Source: JACDHG01 sp963815295
GTDB lineage: Bacteria; Actinomycetota; Actinomycetes; Propionibacteriales; Nocardioidaceae
Direction: 5' to 3'
Assembly: GCA_963815295.1 (NCBI GenBank)
Contig: CAWFFZ010000003.1
Span: 372,001 to 436,000 of the forward strand
Length of the DNA stretch: 64,000 bases
Shown here: piece after piece, positions 10,011 to 18,379 of the stretch
How the letters are laid out: every line of letters starts with the position of its first letter
Position numbering within the stretch: position 1 is the stretch's first letter
The notes under the pieces: model-generated
The model's database searches: none
What the model was told of the DNA's origin: nothing
The model's input: only the letters and a program-made list of their open reading frames with translations
Made by a program: the position numbers and the translations under genes

Positions 10011-11209
10011 GCACGCGGCCGCTCAGTCGGATCGACTTCTCCGACCCGAGTTTCGTCGCCAGCCCGTATGCCGTCTTCGCCGCCGAACGTGACCGGGCCT
10101 CTATCGCGTGGCACGAACCGAGCGAGACCTGGCTGGTCGTCAGCCATGCCGGTTGCGCCCAGGTGTTGCGGGACCGCCGCCTCGGCCGCATCTGGCGTGA
10201 CCGGCAACCCGCCGACGTGTTCGAGCCGTTCAACCGCCTGCACCGCAACCAGATGATGGAGAACGAGCCACCCCGGCACTCGCGGCTTCGGCGCAAGGTG
10301 TCTGCCGCGTTCGCCCGTGGGCACGTCGAGCGGATGCGACCGAGGGTGCAGGCAATCGGTAGCGGACTGTTGGACCGCATCGACGGACAGCCGTTCGACG
10401 CGCTCGCAGACTTCGCCGAACCGCTGCCGGTGCTGGTCATCGCAGAGCTGCTCGGTGCGCCTGCCGAAGACGCGCCGCTGTTCCGTGCGTGGTCGCAGGC
10501 CATCGTCAAGATGTACGAGCCGGTGCTGTCCGACGAAACGGAGGACGCGGCCCTGAGGGCGAGCACTGAGTTCGCGGACTATCTGCGGGAGTTGATGGCC
10601 GATCGACGTACGGCGCCAGGCGAGGACTTGCTCAGCGACCTGCTACGCGCGCAACAGGGCGATGACGGACTCACCGACGACGAGGTGCTGGCCTCGGCGA
10701 TCCTGCTACTCAACGCCGGTCATGAGGCGTCCGTGAACGTGTTCGGGAACGGGCTCGTTGCCCTGCTCCGGCAGCCCGTTGAGTGGCGGCGGCTCGTGGA
10801 CGGCGAGGTCGATGCCTCCACTGCCGTGGAGGAGATGCTGCGCTACGACTCCGCGCTGCAGCTGTTCGAGCGGACGGCCACGAGCGACGTCAAGGTCGGT
10901 GACGTCGAGGTCGCCACTGGGGAGAAGATCGCCGTGCTCCTGGGCGCCGCGAACCGTGACCCGAGCGTGTTCGATCGGCCGGACGTGCTGGACATCGGGC
11001 GTGAACCCAACCCGCATCTGGCGTTCGGCGCCGGGGTGCACTTCTGTCTTGGGGCGCCGCTGGCGCGGGTCGAGCTGGCCGAGTCGTTGCGTGTGCTTGT
11101 GTCGACGTACCCGATGCTGAGCCTGGCTGGGGAGCCGGTGCGGAGGCCGACGTTCGTGCTCCGGGGGTACCGAGAAGTCCCCGTCTTTGCGGGCGACGCA
11201 GAGCGATAG
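10007..11209 (+). CDS. Cytochrome P450 embedded in the nucleoside operon
   Basis: Soluble bacterial class I P450 of 400 residues. The I-helix oxygen-activation motif is AGHEAS (237-242), with Ser where Thr is commoner. The K-helix ExxR is Glu276-Arg279 and the haem loop FGAGVHFCLG (340-349) has ligand Cys347. HSRLRRKV near 92-99 is the usual C-helix haem-propionate region. GTG 10007 overlaps the cytidine deaminase stop by four bases, and thymidine phosphorylase starts 9 bases downstream, so it is co-transcribed with nucleoside salvage genes. No ferredoxin or ferredoxin reductase gene is nearby. The substrate is unknown; context makes a modified nucleoside or base worth considering. Confidence 0.92.
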   Translation: MSTRPLSRIDFSDPSFVASPYAVFAAERDRASIAWHEPSETWLVVSHAGCAQVLRDRRLGRIWRDRQPADVFEPFNRLHRNQMMENEPPRHSRLRRKVSAAFARGHVERMRPRVQAIGSGLLDRIDGQPFDALADFAEPLPVLVIAELLGAPAEDAPLFRAWSQAIVKMYEPVLSDETEDAALRASTEFADYLRELMADRRTAPGEDLLSDLLRAQQGDDGLTDDEVLASAILLLNAGHEASVNVFGNGLVALLRQPVEWRRLVDGEVDASTAVEEMLRYDSALQLFERTATSDVKVGDVEVATGEKIAVLLGAANRDPSVFDRPDVLDIGREPNPHLAFGAGVHFCLGAPLARVELAESLRVLVSTYPMLSLAGEPVRRPTFVLRGYREVPVFAGDAER

Positions 11210-11218
11210 GTTGACGCC

Positions 11219-12508
11219 ATGGCGGAGTCCTTCGATGCAGTTGACGTGATCATCGCCAAGCGGGACGGGCATGAGCTGACCGACGGGCAGATCGACTGGG
11301 TGGTCGACGCCTACACCCGTGGCGCGGTTGCCGACGAGCAGATGTCAGCCCTCGCGATGGCGATCCTCCTCAACGGGATGGGGCGCCGCGAGATCAGCCG
11401 CTGGACCGACGCGATGATCAACACCGGGGAACGGATGGACTTTAGCGGCTTGTCGCGGCCGACGTCGGACAAGCACTCCACGGGCGGCGTTGGCGACAAG
11501 ATCACCTTGCCGCTCGCTCCTCTTGTGGCCGCGTGCGGCGTTGCGGTGCCGCAGCTATCGGGCCGGGGGCTCGGCCACACGGGCGGCACGCTCGACAAGC
11601 TCGAGTCGATCCCCGGGTGGAACTGCGACGTCAGCTACGACGAGATGCTGGCGCAGCTTGAGTCTGTCGGAGCCATCATCTGTGCGGCCGGCTCGACCCT
11701 CGCTCCGGCTGACAAGAAGCTCTATGCCCTCCGCGACGTCACCGGCACTGTCGAGGCGATCCCGCTGATCGCCACTTCGATCATGAGCAAGAAGATCGCC
11801 GAGGGCACCGGAGCCCTGGTGCTGGACGTGAAGGTCGGGTCAGGTGCCTTTATGAAGGACCTCGACTCCGCGCGCGAGCTCGCCCGCACCATGGTCGACC
11901 TGGGCACGGACGCCGGTGTCACGACGGTGGCGCTCCTGACCGACATGAGTACGCCGCTCGGCCTCACCGCAGGCAACGCGATCGAGGTGCAGGAGTCGTT
12001 GGACGTCCTGGCGGGCGGCGGTCCTGACGACGTGATCGAGCTGACCCTGGCGCTGGCACGGGAGATGCTGGCAGCCGCCGGCCGCGATGACGTCGACCCC
12101 GCTGACAAGCTCACCGACGGCTCCGCCATGGACGTGTGGCGGGCGATGATCACGGCGCAGGGCGGAGACGCGGATGCCGCCCTGCCGGTGGCGCGTGAGT
12201 CACAGCTCATCGTGGCGCCCGAGTCGGGTGTGCTCAGCCGGCTCGACGCGCTCTCCGTCGGTCTCGCAGCCTGGCGGCTCGGAGCCGGCAGGGCCCGCAA
12301 GGAGGATCCGGTGCAGGCGGGAGCCGGCGTCGTCCTCCACGCCAAGCCGGGGGACCAGGTGGCCAAGGGCGAGCCGTTGATGACGCTGCTCTCCGACGAG
12401 ACCGATCGGTTCCCCCGCGCTGAAGAGTCGCTGCGCGGCGGCTACGACATCGACACCTCGGCCAGCGCGGTCTCTGAGCGCCAGATCGTGCTCGACCGAG
12501 TCAACTGA
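11219..12508 (+). CDS. deoA: Thymidine (pyrimidine-nucleoside) phosphorylase
   Basis: Splits thymidine, deoxyuridine or uridine with phosphate to the base and (deoxy)ribose-1-phosphate. Length is 429 residues. The phosphate-binding loop KHSTGGVGDK is at 85-94, and the anion-binding LSGRGLGHTGGTLDKLE segment follows. The C-terminal domain (GVLSRLDALSVGLAAWRLGAG) is complete. It is the last intact gene of the transporter/cdd/P450 run. Its deoxyribose-1-phosphate product would need isomerisation before the DeoC encoded 6 kb downstream. A degenerate oxidoreductase gene follows. Confidence 0.95.
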   Translation: MAESFDAVDVIIAKRDGHELTDGQIDWVVDAYTRGAVADEQMSALAMAILLNGMGRREISRWTDAMINTGERMDFSGLSRPTSDKHSTGGVGDKITLPLAPLVAACGVAVPQLSGRGLGHTGGTLDKLESIPGWNCDVSYDEMLAQLESVGAIICAAGSTLAPADKKLYALRDVTGTVEAIPLIATSIMSKKIAEGTGALVLDVKVGSGAFMKDLDSARELARTMVDLGTDAGVTTVALLTDMSTPLGLTAGNAIEVQESLDVLAGGGPDDVIELTLALAREMLAAAGRDDVDPADKLTDGSAMDVWRAMITAQGGDADAALPVARESQLIVAPESGVLSRLDALSVGLAAWRLGAGRARKEDPVQAGAGVVLHAKPGDQVAKGEPLMTLLSDETDRFPRAEESLRGGYDIDTSASAVSERQIVLDRVN

Positions 12509-12514
12509 GTCACG

Positions 12515-12840
12515 ATGAGCATGAACATGGGGGTGATCCTGCCGGGCGGTAGCGCCAGCGACCAGCTCTCGCAGGCAGTTCTGGCGGAGGAGTCAGGCTG
12601 GGATGGCGTCTTCGTCTGAGAGGGTGGCTCGACGAGCACGCCGACCACCCGGTCGACATGGTCAGCGAGGGGGAGACCGGCGGCGACGACCCGGCAGCCG
12701 ACGGCGAGGTGCTCCGACCCTGGGCCGAGGCAGGTGCCACGTGGTGGCTCGAGACGCGTTGGGACATGCCGCACCACTCCGCCGAGCGGATGCAGCAGGT
12801 CCGCGACCGGATCAGCGCTGGCCCGCCCCGCCTCAGGTGA
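12515..12840 (+). pseudogene. Remnant of an LLM-class flavin-dependent oxidoreductase with internal deletion
   Basis: The first 34 codons from ATG 12515 read MSMNMGVILPGG..LAEESGWDGVFV then TGA. This matches the start of luciferase-like (LLM) oxidoreductases, where a Trp-Glu and most of the TIM barrel should follow. Instead another frame begins at about 12617 with WLDEHADHPVDM and then EGETGGDDPAAD. It continues through RPWAEAGATWWLE to a stop at 12840, which looks like the family's C terminus. About two thirds of the gene is missing between the two parts. The remnant follows deoA by 6 bases and runs 8 bases into the convergent MaoC gene. Recognition of the family is from memory of its termini. 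Confidence 0.7.
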
Positions 12841-13300
12841 GGAGGGTGATGGTCTCGGCGACCAGCGCGGGCTTGCCCTGACGCACGCCGTCCGGGCTCT
12901 CGACGTCGACCGTCACCTGCAGTGTCACCTGGAGCCCTGCCGCCACCGGCGTCACGGCAGCGACCTCGATGCCGGCGCGGACCCGGCTGCCGACCAGGAC
13001 GGGCAGAAGAAAGCGCACCTTGTTAGACCCGTAGTTGACCTTCACAGCCCACCCGGCGTAATCGATCAGCGTGCTGACCATGGCCGGGAGTAACGACAGG
13101 GTCAGGTAGCCGTGCGCGATGGTCGCGCCGTAAGGCCCCGACGCAGCCCGGTAAGGGTCGACATGGATCCACTGATCGTCGCCGGTCGCCTCAGCGAACG
13201 CGTCGATGCGCGCCTGGTCGACCAGGATCCAGTCGCTATGGCCGAGCTGCTGGCCTACTGCGGCTTCGAGCTCGTCGCGGGAGCTGAACGTGCGTGGCAT
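12833..13300 (-). CDS. MaoC-like (R)-specific enoyl-CoA hydratase
   Basis: Hot-dog fold hydratase that adds water to trans-2-enoyl-CoA, 155 residues, normal for a single-domain MaoC protein. The hydratase-2 region is clear: an Asp in the ATGDDQWIH segment, then YRAASGPYGATIAHGYLTLSLLP with the catalytic His. It lies 11 bases downstream of a FabG-type reductase on the same strand, and the pair would handle consecutive steps of a fatty-acyl pathway. Its 3' end overlaps the oxidoreductase remnant on the opposite strand. Confidence 0.9.
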   Translation of the reverse strand: MPRTFSSRDELEAAVGQQLGHSDWILVDQARIDAFAEATGDDQWIHVDPYRAASGPYGATIAHGYLTLSLLPAMVSTLIDYAGWAVKVNYGSNKVRFLLPVLVGSRVRAGIEVAAVTPVAAGLQVTLQVTVDVESPDGVRQGKPALVAETITLLT

Positions 13301-13311
13301 CGGCGTAGGCC

Positions 13312-14073
13312 CTAACCCCGGGGACCGCCGGCGACGTACAGCACCTGGCCCGAGACGAACGACGCGCCCTCACTGACGAAGAAGGACACCGCATGGGCGA
13401 TGTCGTCAGGCTGCCCGACCCGCGGCACTGGGGTCTCCTTGGCGCGGGCCTCCTGGAAGTCCTCGAAGCTGACGCCCATGCGCTCGGCCGTGATACGGGT
13501 CATCTCGGTCACGATGAAACCGGGTGCGATGGCGTTGGCCGTGACGCCGAACTTGCCGAGCTCGATCGCCAGGGTCTTCGTGAGCCCCTGCATGCCGGCC
13601 TTGGCGGCGGCATAGTTCGCCTGACCACGGTTGCCGAGGGCCGACGTACTCGACAGGTTGACGATGCGGCCCCAGCCTGCCGTCGTCATGTAGGCCTGAG
13701 CGGCCTTGCTCATCAGGAATGCGCCTCGCAGGTGGACGCGGATGACGGAGTCCCAGTCGTCCTCGGTCATCTTGAACAACAGGTTGTCACGGGTGATGCC
13801 GGCGTTGTTGACGAGTACTGTCGGCGGGCCGAGCTCGGCGGCGACCCGACCGACCGCTCTGTCGACGGCTGCCGCGTCGGCGACGTCGACCCCTACGGCG
13901 AGCGCTTGGCCGTCGGTCGACGTGATCGAGTCCACCGTTTCGGCACATGCGGCCTCGTCGAGGTCGAGAACCGCGACGGCAAACCCGTCGGTGGCGAGCC
14001 GTCGCGCGACCGCTGCCCCGATGCCGCGCGCTGCTCCCGTCACGATCGCGACGCGGTCTGTGCTGGCTGTCAT
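13312..14073 (-). CDS. fabG: FabG-like 3-oxoacyl-reductase (SDR)
   Basis: Classical short-chain dehydrogenase of 253 residues, probably reducing 3-oxoacyl-ACP/CoA with NAD(P)H. It has the Rossmann glycine motif TGAARGIG (12-19), NNAG (about 89-92), the catalytic Ser in NLSSTSALG and YAAAKAG with the Tyr/Lys pair. Length and motifs are complete. It forms a two-gene unit with the MaoC hydratase. It starts 47 bases from the divergent adenosine deaminase gene, so the two may share a regulatory region. Related SDRs act on many alcohols; the acyl role rests on the hydratase neighbour. Confidence 0.88.
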   Translation of the reverse strand: MTASTDRVAIVTGAARGIGAAVARRLATDGFAVAVLDLDEAACAETVDSITSTDGQALAVGVDVADAAAVDRAVGRVAAELGPPTVLVNNAGITRDNLLFKMTEDDWDSVIRVHLRGAFLMSKAAQAYMTTAGWGRIVNLSSTSALGNRGQANYAAAKAGMQGLTKTLAIELGKFGVTANAIAPGFIVTEMTRITAERMGVSFEDFQEARAKETPVPRVGQPDDIAHAVSFFVSEGASFVSGQVLYVAGGPRG

Positions 14074-14120
14074 GGTGGCCTTCCGCTCAGAACGTGCAGG
14101 TCACCTGGGAGGATAACCGC

Positions 14121-15209
14121 ATGCATCAGGCGACCGACCACCGCTTCGTCCGCGCTCCGAAGGCATTGCTCCACGACCACCTCGACGGCGGGCTCCGGCC
14201 CCAGACGATCATCGAGCTCGCCGATGAGGTGGGGCATGGGCTGCCGGCGACGTCGGCCGACGAGCTCGGTCGATGGTTCGTAGCGGCGGCCGACTCGGGC
14301 ACCCTGGTGCGCTATCTGGAGACGTTCGACCACACCGTCGCTGTGATGCAGCGCCCCGACCAGTTGTGCCGAGTCGCTCGGGAGTGCGCTGAGGACCTCG
14401 CCGCCGACGGCGTCGTGTATGCCGAAGTGCGCTATGCGCCGGAGCAGCACCTCACGGCTGGCCTGACCCTCGACGAGGTGGTCGAGGCCGTCAGGGCCGG
14501 CTTCGACGAAGGCAGCGCCAGCGCAGCCGCCAAGGGCAACGTGATCGTTGTACGCCAACTTGTCACTGCGCTGCGCCACGCGGCGAACTCCCGGGAGATC
14601 GCCGAGCTCGCGGTGCGTCACCGTGATCGTGGCGTCTGTGGCTTCGACATCGCCGGCGCCGAGATCGGGTTTCCTCCTACCCGCCACCTCAACGCTTTCG
14701 AATACCTCCAGCGGGAGAACGCACACTTCACGATCCACGCCGGTGAGGCGTTCGGTCTGCCGTCGATCTGGGAGGCCCTGCAATGGTGTGGCGCGGAGCG
14801 GCTCGGCCACGGCGTCCGCATCGTTGACGACATCGCTGTTGACGACAACGGTCACGCGACCCTTGGGCTCCTGTCGGCATACGTCCGCGACCGCCGGGTG
14901 CCGCTCGAGATGTGCCCGTCGTCGAACCTGCAGACCGGTGCCGCCACGTCGATCGCGGAGCACCCGATCGGGTTGCTCACCGCGCTGCGGTTCCGAGTCA
15001 CCGTCAACACCGACAACCGGCTGATGAGTGGCACGACGATGAGCCGCGAGATGCAACTGCTGGCCGAGGCGTTCGGCTATGACCTCGACGACATGCGTTG
15101 GTTCACCGTCAACGCGATGAAGAGCGCGTTCCTGCCGTTCGACGAGCGACTCGACCTGATCGAACGCGTCGTCAAGCCGGGGTATGCCGCCTTGACCATC
15201 CCGCGCTAG
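14121..15209 (+). CDS. add: Adenosine deaminase
   Basis: Converts adenosine and deoxyadenosine to inosine and deoxyinosine, feeding purine nucleoside phosphorylase. Length is 362 residues from ATG 14121, with GGGAGGA at 14107-14113 as ribosome site. Zinc and active-site elements are HDHLDGG (18-24), TIHAGEAFG with the zinc His and catalytic Glu, the GHG segment of ERLGHGVRI, and VNTDNRLMSGT near the C terminus. It is part of the nucleoside region but transcribed separately from deoA. It is divergent from fabG and convergent with the acetyltransferase gene, 6 bases between stops. Confidence 0.94.
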   Translation: MHQATDHRFVRAPKALLHDHLDGGLRPQTIIELADEVGHGLPATSADELGRWFVAAADSGTLVRYLETFDHTVAVMQRPDQLCRVARECAEDLAADGVVYAEVRYAPEQHLTAGLTLDEVVEAVRAGFDEGSASAAAKGNVIVVRQLVTALRHAANSREIAELAVRHRDRGVCGFDIAGAEIGFPPTRHLNAFEYLQRENAHFTIHAGEAFGLPSIWEALQWCGAERLGHGVRIVDDIAVDDNGHATLGLLSAYVRDRRVPLEMCPSSNLQTGAATSIAEHPIGLLTALRFRVTVNTDNRLMSGTTMSREMQLLAEAFGYDLDDMRWFTVNAMKSAFLPFDERLDLIERVVKPGYAALTIPR

Positions 15210-15215
15210 CCCCGG

Positions 15216-16010
15216 CTAGGGGACGGCGAGCGTCCACGACCCGGCGGCAGCGACGAAACCTAGCCGGGCATACAGCGCCGCCGCTCGCTCGTTGTCGTGG
15301 CTGACCACCAAGGAGACCGACGGGAGGCGGTCGAGCTTTGCGGCGCGCAGCACGGCGTCGAGCAGGGTGCGGCCGACGCCGCTGACGGCCGATGTCGGGT
15401 CCCGAAACATGTCGAGCACCCACGGTCCACCGTCCGGAGCCACACCGGGGCGGTCGACGAGGATGCAGGCGCCGACGATCTGACCCTCGTGCAGGGCAAG
15501 CCGGGACTGTTCGAGCACCGGACCCAACAGCTCTCCGCGTGCGATGGCGGACATCTCGGAGACGGCCGCCTCGACGTTCGAGTTTGAATGGTCAGGGTGG
15601 CTCGACGGGTATGCCGCGAAGCTCAGCCGCCCCAGCCGTTCGGCGTGGCGCTCCACCTGACGAGCCGACAGCGGCTCGATCCGTAGCTGGGGAGCTTCGG
15701 GGACGGCAACCAACTCCTCCAGATCGTGGCTCATGGGGTAGGCGTGCCGGAGGGTCTCCGCGCCGGCCGCCTGCAGGGCGGTGACCAGTTCCTCGTCGGA
15801 TGTGGAGAACGCCCAGCCGGTGAACGTGTCGAGGGCGGTGGCGGCGGCATCTTTCACAGGTACGTCGGAGGGCCGCCACACGCCGTCTGCCCAGGCTCGA
15901 CCGCTCCGAGTACTCGTGGCGGCGGTATAGACGAGCAGGGTCCGGCCGGACTCGTCGGTGAGCGACGTGCGGTCGGGCCAATCGTCGTGCGGGTCATTCA
16001 GCTCACTCAC
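15216..16010 (-). CDS. GNAT family N-acetyltransferase
   Basis: Predicted acetyl-CoA-dependent acetyltransferase, 264 residues from GTG 16010. The C-terminal half carries the GNAT core: GVGRTLLDAVLRAA is the acetyl-CoA pyrophosphate loop (Q/RxxGxG/A type), followed by VSHDNERAAALYARLGFVA, the usual final motif. The N-terminal half (about residues 1-110) is poorly characterised. It follows the short aldehyde dehydrogenase by 40 bases on the same strand and may be the last gene of the deoC operon. The substrate is unknown. Confidence 0.8.
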   Translation of the reverse strand: MSELNDPHDDWPDRTSLTDESGRTLLVYTAATSTRSGRAWADGVWRPSDVPVKDAAATALDTFTGWAFSTSDEELVTALQAAGAETLRHAYPMSHDLEELVAVPEAPQLRIEPLSARQVERHAERLGRLSFAAYPSSHPDHSNSNVEAAVSEMSAIARGELLGPVLEQSRLALHEGQIVGACILVDRPGVAPDGGPWVLDMFRDPTSAVSGVGRTLLDAVLRAAKLDRLPSVSLVVSHDNERAAALYARLGFVAAAGSWTLAVP

Positions 16011-16050
16011 AGGCCCAGTGTGCCCACTCCTCTGCCGACTGGTCGACGGG

Positions 16051-16944
16051 TCAGACGCCGATCGGGTGCCACACGGTCTTGGTTTCGAGGAACTGGGTGA
16101 GGCGGCCCAGGCCGGGGTCGGCGCTCCAGTCCGGCTCAGCGGCCGGTGCCCGACGCACCCGCTTCAGGTTGTCGACCGCCGCCACCTCAAGCTCGACAGC
16201 ATGCTCGGGGTCGCCCGCCGCCCCGGTCAGGTCGATGCCGTTGATGTCCATATGCGAGGCGAGCGTCGGGGCGGTATCGCCCACCGACCCGGTAAGCATG
16301 TTGACGACGCCGCCCGGCACGTCGGAGGTGGCAAGCACCTCCGACAGCGTGATCGCCGGCAACGGCCGGTCATGCGACGAGGCGACGACGACCGTGTTTC
16401 CGCTGACGATGACCGGCGCGACTACCGAGACGAGGCCCAGCAGGGATGACTTCTGAGGGGCGAGGATCGCGACGACCCCTGTCGGCTCGGGCACGGAGAA
16501 GTCGAAGTAGGGTCCGGCGACCGGGTTGGTGCCGCCGACGACCTGAGCCAGCTTGTCGGCCCAGCCGGCGTACCAGACGAGCCGGTCGATCGCGGCGCCG
16601 ACGACACGCTGCGCGCGAGGGCGGGTCAGTCCTTCACCGGCGACCACTTCGTCGACGAACTGGTCGCGGCGGCCCTCCATCACCTCGGCCACCCGGTAGA
16701 GAACCTGACCACGGTTGTATGCCGTCGCGGTCGACCAGCCACCGAACGCCTTGCGAGCCGCCTGGACGGCGTCACGGGCATCCTTGCGGGACGCGGCGGC
16801 GGCGTTGGCGAGGAACCGCCCGCGGTGGTCGTTGACGACATACGAGCGTCCGCTCTCGCTGCGCGGGAACTTTCCACCCACGTAGAGCTTGTAGGTCTTG
16901 CGTACGTCGAGGCGGCCTGCTGAGGCGGCGCGGTCAGTGGGCAA
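16051..16944 (-). CDS. Truncated-type aldehyde dehydrogenase (NAD-binding half only)
   Basis: 297-residue member of the aldehyde dehydrogenase superfamily, against about 480 for a full enzyme. It covers the N-terminal and Rossmann region (YKLYVGGKFPRSESG, EPTGVVAILAPQ, VPGGVVNMLTG). It then jumps to a C-terminal piece and lacks the catalytic Cys/Glu domain. The expected ELGGK segment is replaced by HAVELEVAAVDNL. Translation seems to begin at TTG 16944, overlapping the stop of the full-length enzyme by 11 bases, so the two are coupled. An inactive partner or regulatory subunit is more likely than an independent dehydrogenase. The reading frame is intact with no stops, which argues against random decay. 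Confidence 0.75.
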   Translation of the reverse strand: MPTDRAASAGRLDVRKTYKLYVGGKFPRSESGRSYVVNDHRGRFLANAAAASRKDARDAVQAARKAFGGWSTATAYNRGQVLYRVAEVMEGRRDQFVDEVVAGEGLTRPRAQRVVGAAIDRLVWYAGWADKLAQVVGGTNPVAGPYFDFSVPEPTGVVAILAPQKSSLLGLVSVVAPVIVSGNTVVVASSHDRPLPAITLSEVLATSDVPGGVVNMLTGSVGDTAPTLASHMDINGIDLTGAAGDPEHAVELEVAAVDNLKRVRRAPAAEPDWSADPGLGRLTQFLETKTVWHPIGV

Positions 16945-18365
16945 GGTAGGCCTCCAGACCGTGGCGGCCGCCTTCGCGGCCGTAGCCCGACTCTTTGTAG
17001 CCGCCGAACGGGCTGGTCGGGTCGAACCGGTTGAACGTGTTGGCCCAGACCACGCCGGCGCGTAGCTGGTTGGCCATCCACAGGATCCGTGAGCCCTTGT
17101 CGGTCCACACCCCGGCGGACAGGCCGTACGGCGTGTTGTTGGCCTTTTCGACCGCCTCCGCGGGCGTGCGGAACGTCAGCACCGACAGGACCGGGCCGAA
17201 GATCTCCTCCCGGGCGATGCGGTGGGCCTGGCTGACTCCGGTGAAGATCGTCGGCGCAAACCAGAAGCCACGGTCGGGCAGCTCGCAAGGCGGCGACCAC
17301 CGCTCGGCGCCCTCGGACTCGCCGACTGCCGACAACTCCCGAATGCGCGCCAGCTGCTCACTGGAGTTGATGGCACCGATGTCGGTGTTCTTGTCGAGGG
17401 GATCGCCAACGCGCAGCGTCGCCATCCGTCGCTTCAGCCTGGCAAGGACGTCGTCAAACACGCTCTCCTGCACCAGCAGCCGCGAACCGGCGCAGCAGAC
17501 GTGGCCCTGGTTGAAGAAGATGCCGTTGACGATGCCTTCGATGGCCTGGTCGATCGGTGCGTCGTCGAAGATGATGTTGGCGGCCTTGCCCCCGAGCTCA
17601 AGCGTCACTGACTTCTCGGTGCCTGCCACCGTGCGGGCGATGGCCTTGCCGACCTCGGTGGAGCCCGTGAAGGCCACCTTGTCGACACCCTCGTGCGAGA
17701 CCAGGGCCCGGCCCGTCTCGCCGGCACCGGTCACGATGTTGACGACGCCCGCCGGCAGGTCGGCCTGCTGACAGATCTCGGCGAAAAGCAGGGCGGTGAG
17801 CGACGTCGTCTCGGCGGGCTTGAGCACCACCGTGTTGCCACACGCGAGCGCCGGTGCGATCTTCCAGGCAAGCATCAGCAGCGGGAAGTTCCAAGGGATC
17901 ACTTGGCCGGCGACGCCGAGCGGCTGGGGATTCGGGCCCGTAGCCGGCGTGCTCGAGCTTGTCGGCCCAGCCGGCGTAGTAGAAGAAGTAGGCGGCGACG
18001 AGGGGTACGTCGACGTCGCGCGACTCGCGAATCGGCTTGCCGTTGTCGAGTGACTCCAGCACGGCCAACTCACGGGCCCGCTCCTGGATGATGCGGGCGA
18101 TGCGGAAGAGGTACTTAGAGCGCTCGGCTCCGGACATCTTCGACCAGGTGCGCGTGTAGGCACGGCGAGCGGCCGCGACCGCCTTGTCGATGTCGGCCTC
18201 CGTGGCCTCGGAGATCTCGGCAAGCACTTCTTCGGTGGCCGGACTCACGGACTTGAACGCGTGGCCGCTGCCGTCGACGAACTCGCCGCCGATGAACAAC
18301 CCGTATGACGACTTGAGGTCGACGACCGCACGCGACTCTGGCGCGGGGGCGTACTCGAATGCCAT
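16934..18365 (-). pseudogene. Aldehyde dehydrogenase, full length, interrupted by one +1 frameshift
   Basis: NAD(P)-dependent aldehyde dehydrogenase, 476 residues once corrected. The N-terminal frame starts at ATG 18365 (MAFEYAPAPES) and runs to YYAGWADKLEHAGYG. The rest (PNPQPLGVAGQVIPWNFPLL onward) is in another frame. The junction is at 17934-17939, where removing one G from GGG on the coding strand restores GYGPNPQPLG. The catalytic elements are intact: ELGGKAANI with the Glu, NQGHVCCAGSRL with the nucleophile Cys, and EEIFGPV. It lies 14 bases downstream of deoC, suggesting oxidation of the acetaldehyde DeoC releases. The homopolymer location suggests sequencing error. Confidence 0.85.
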
Positions 18366-18379
18366 GGCTTGATCAGTCC

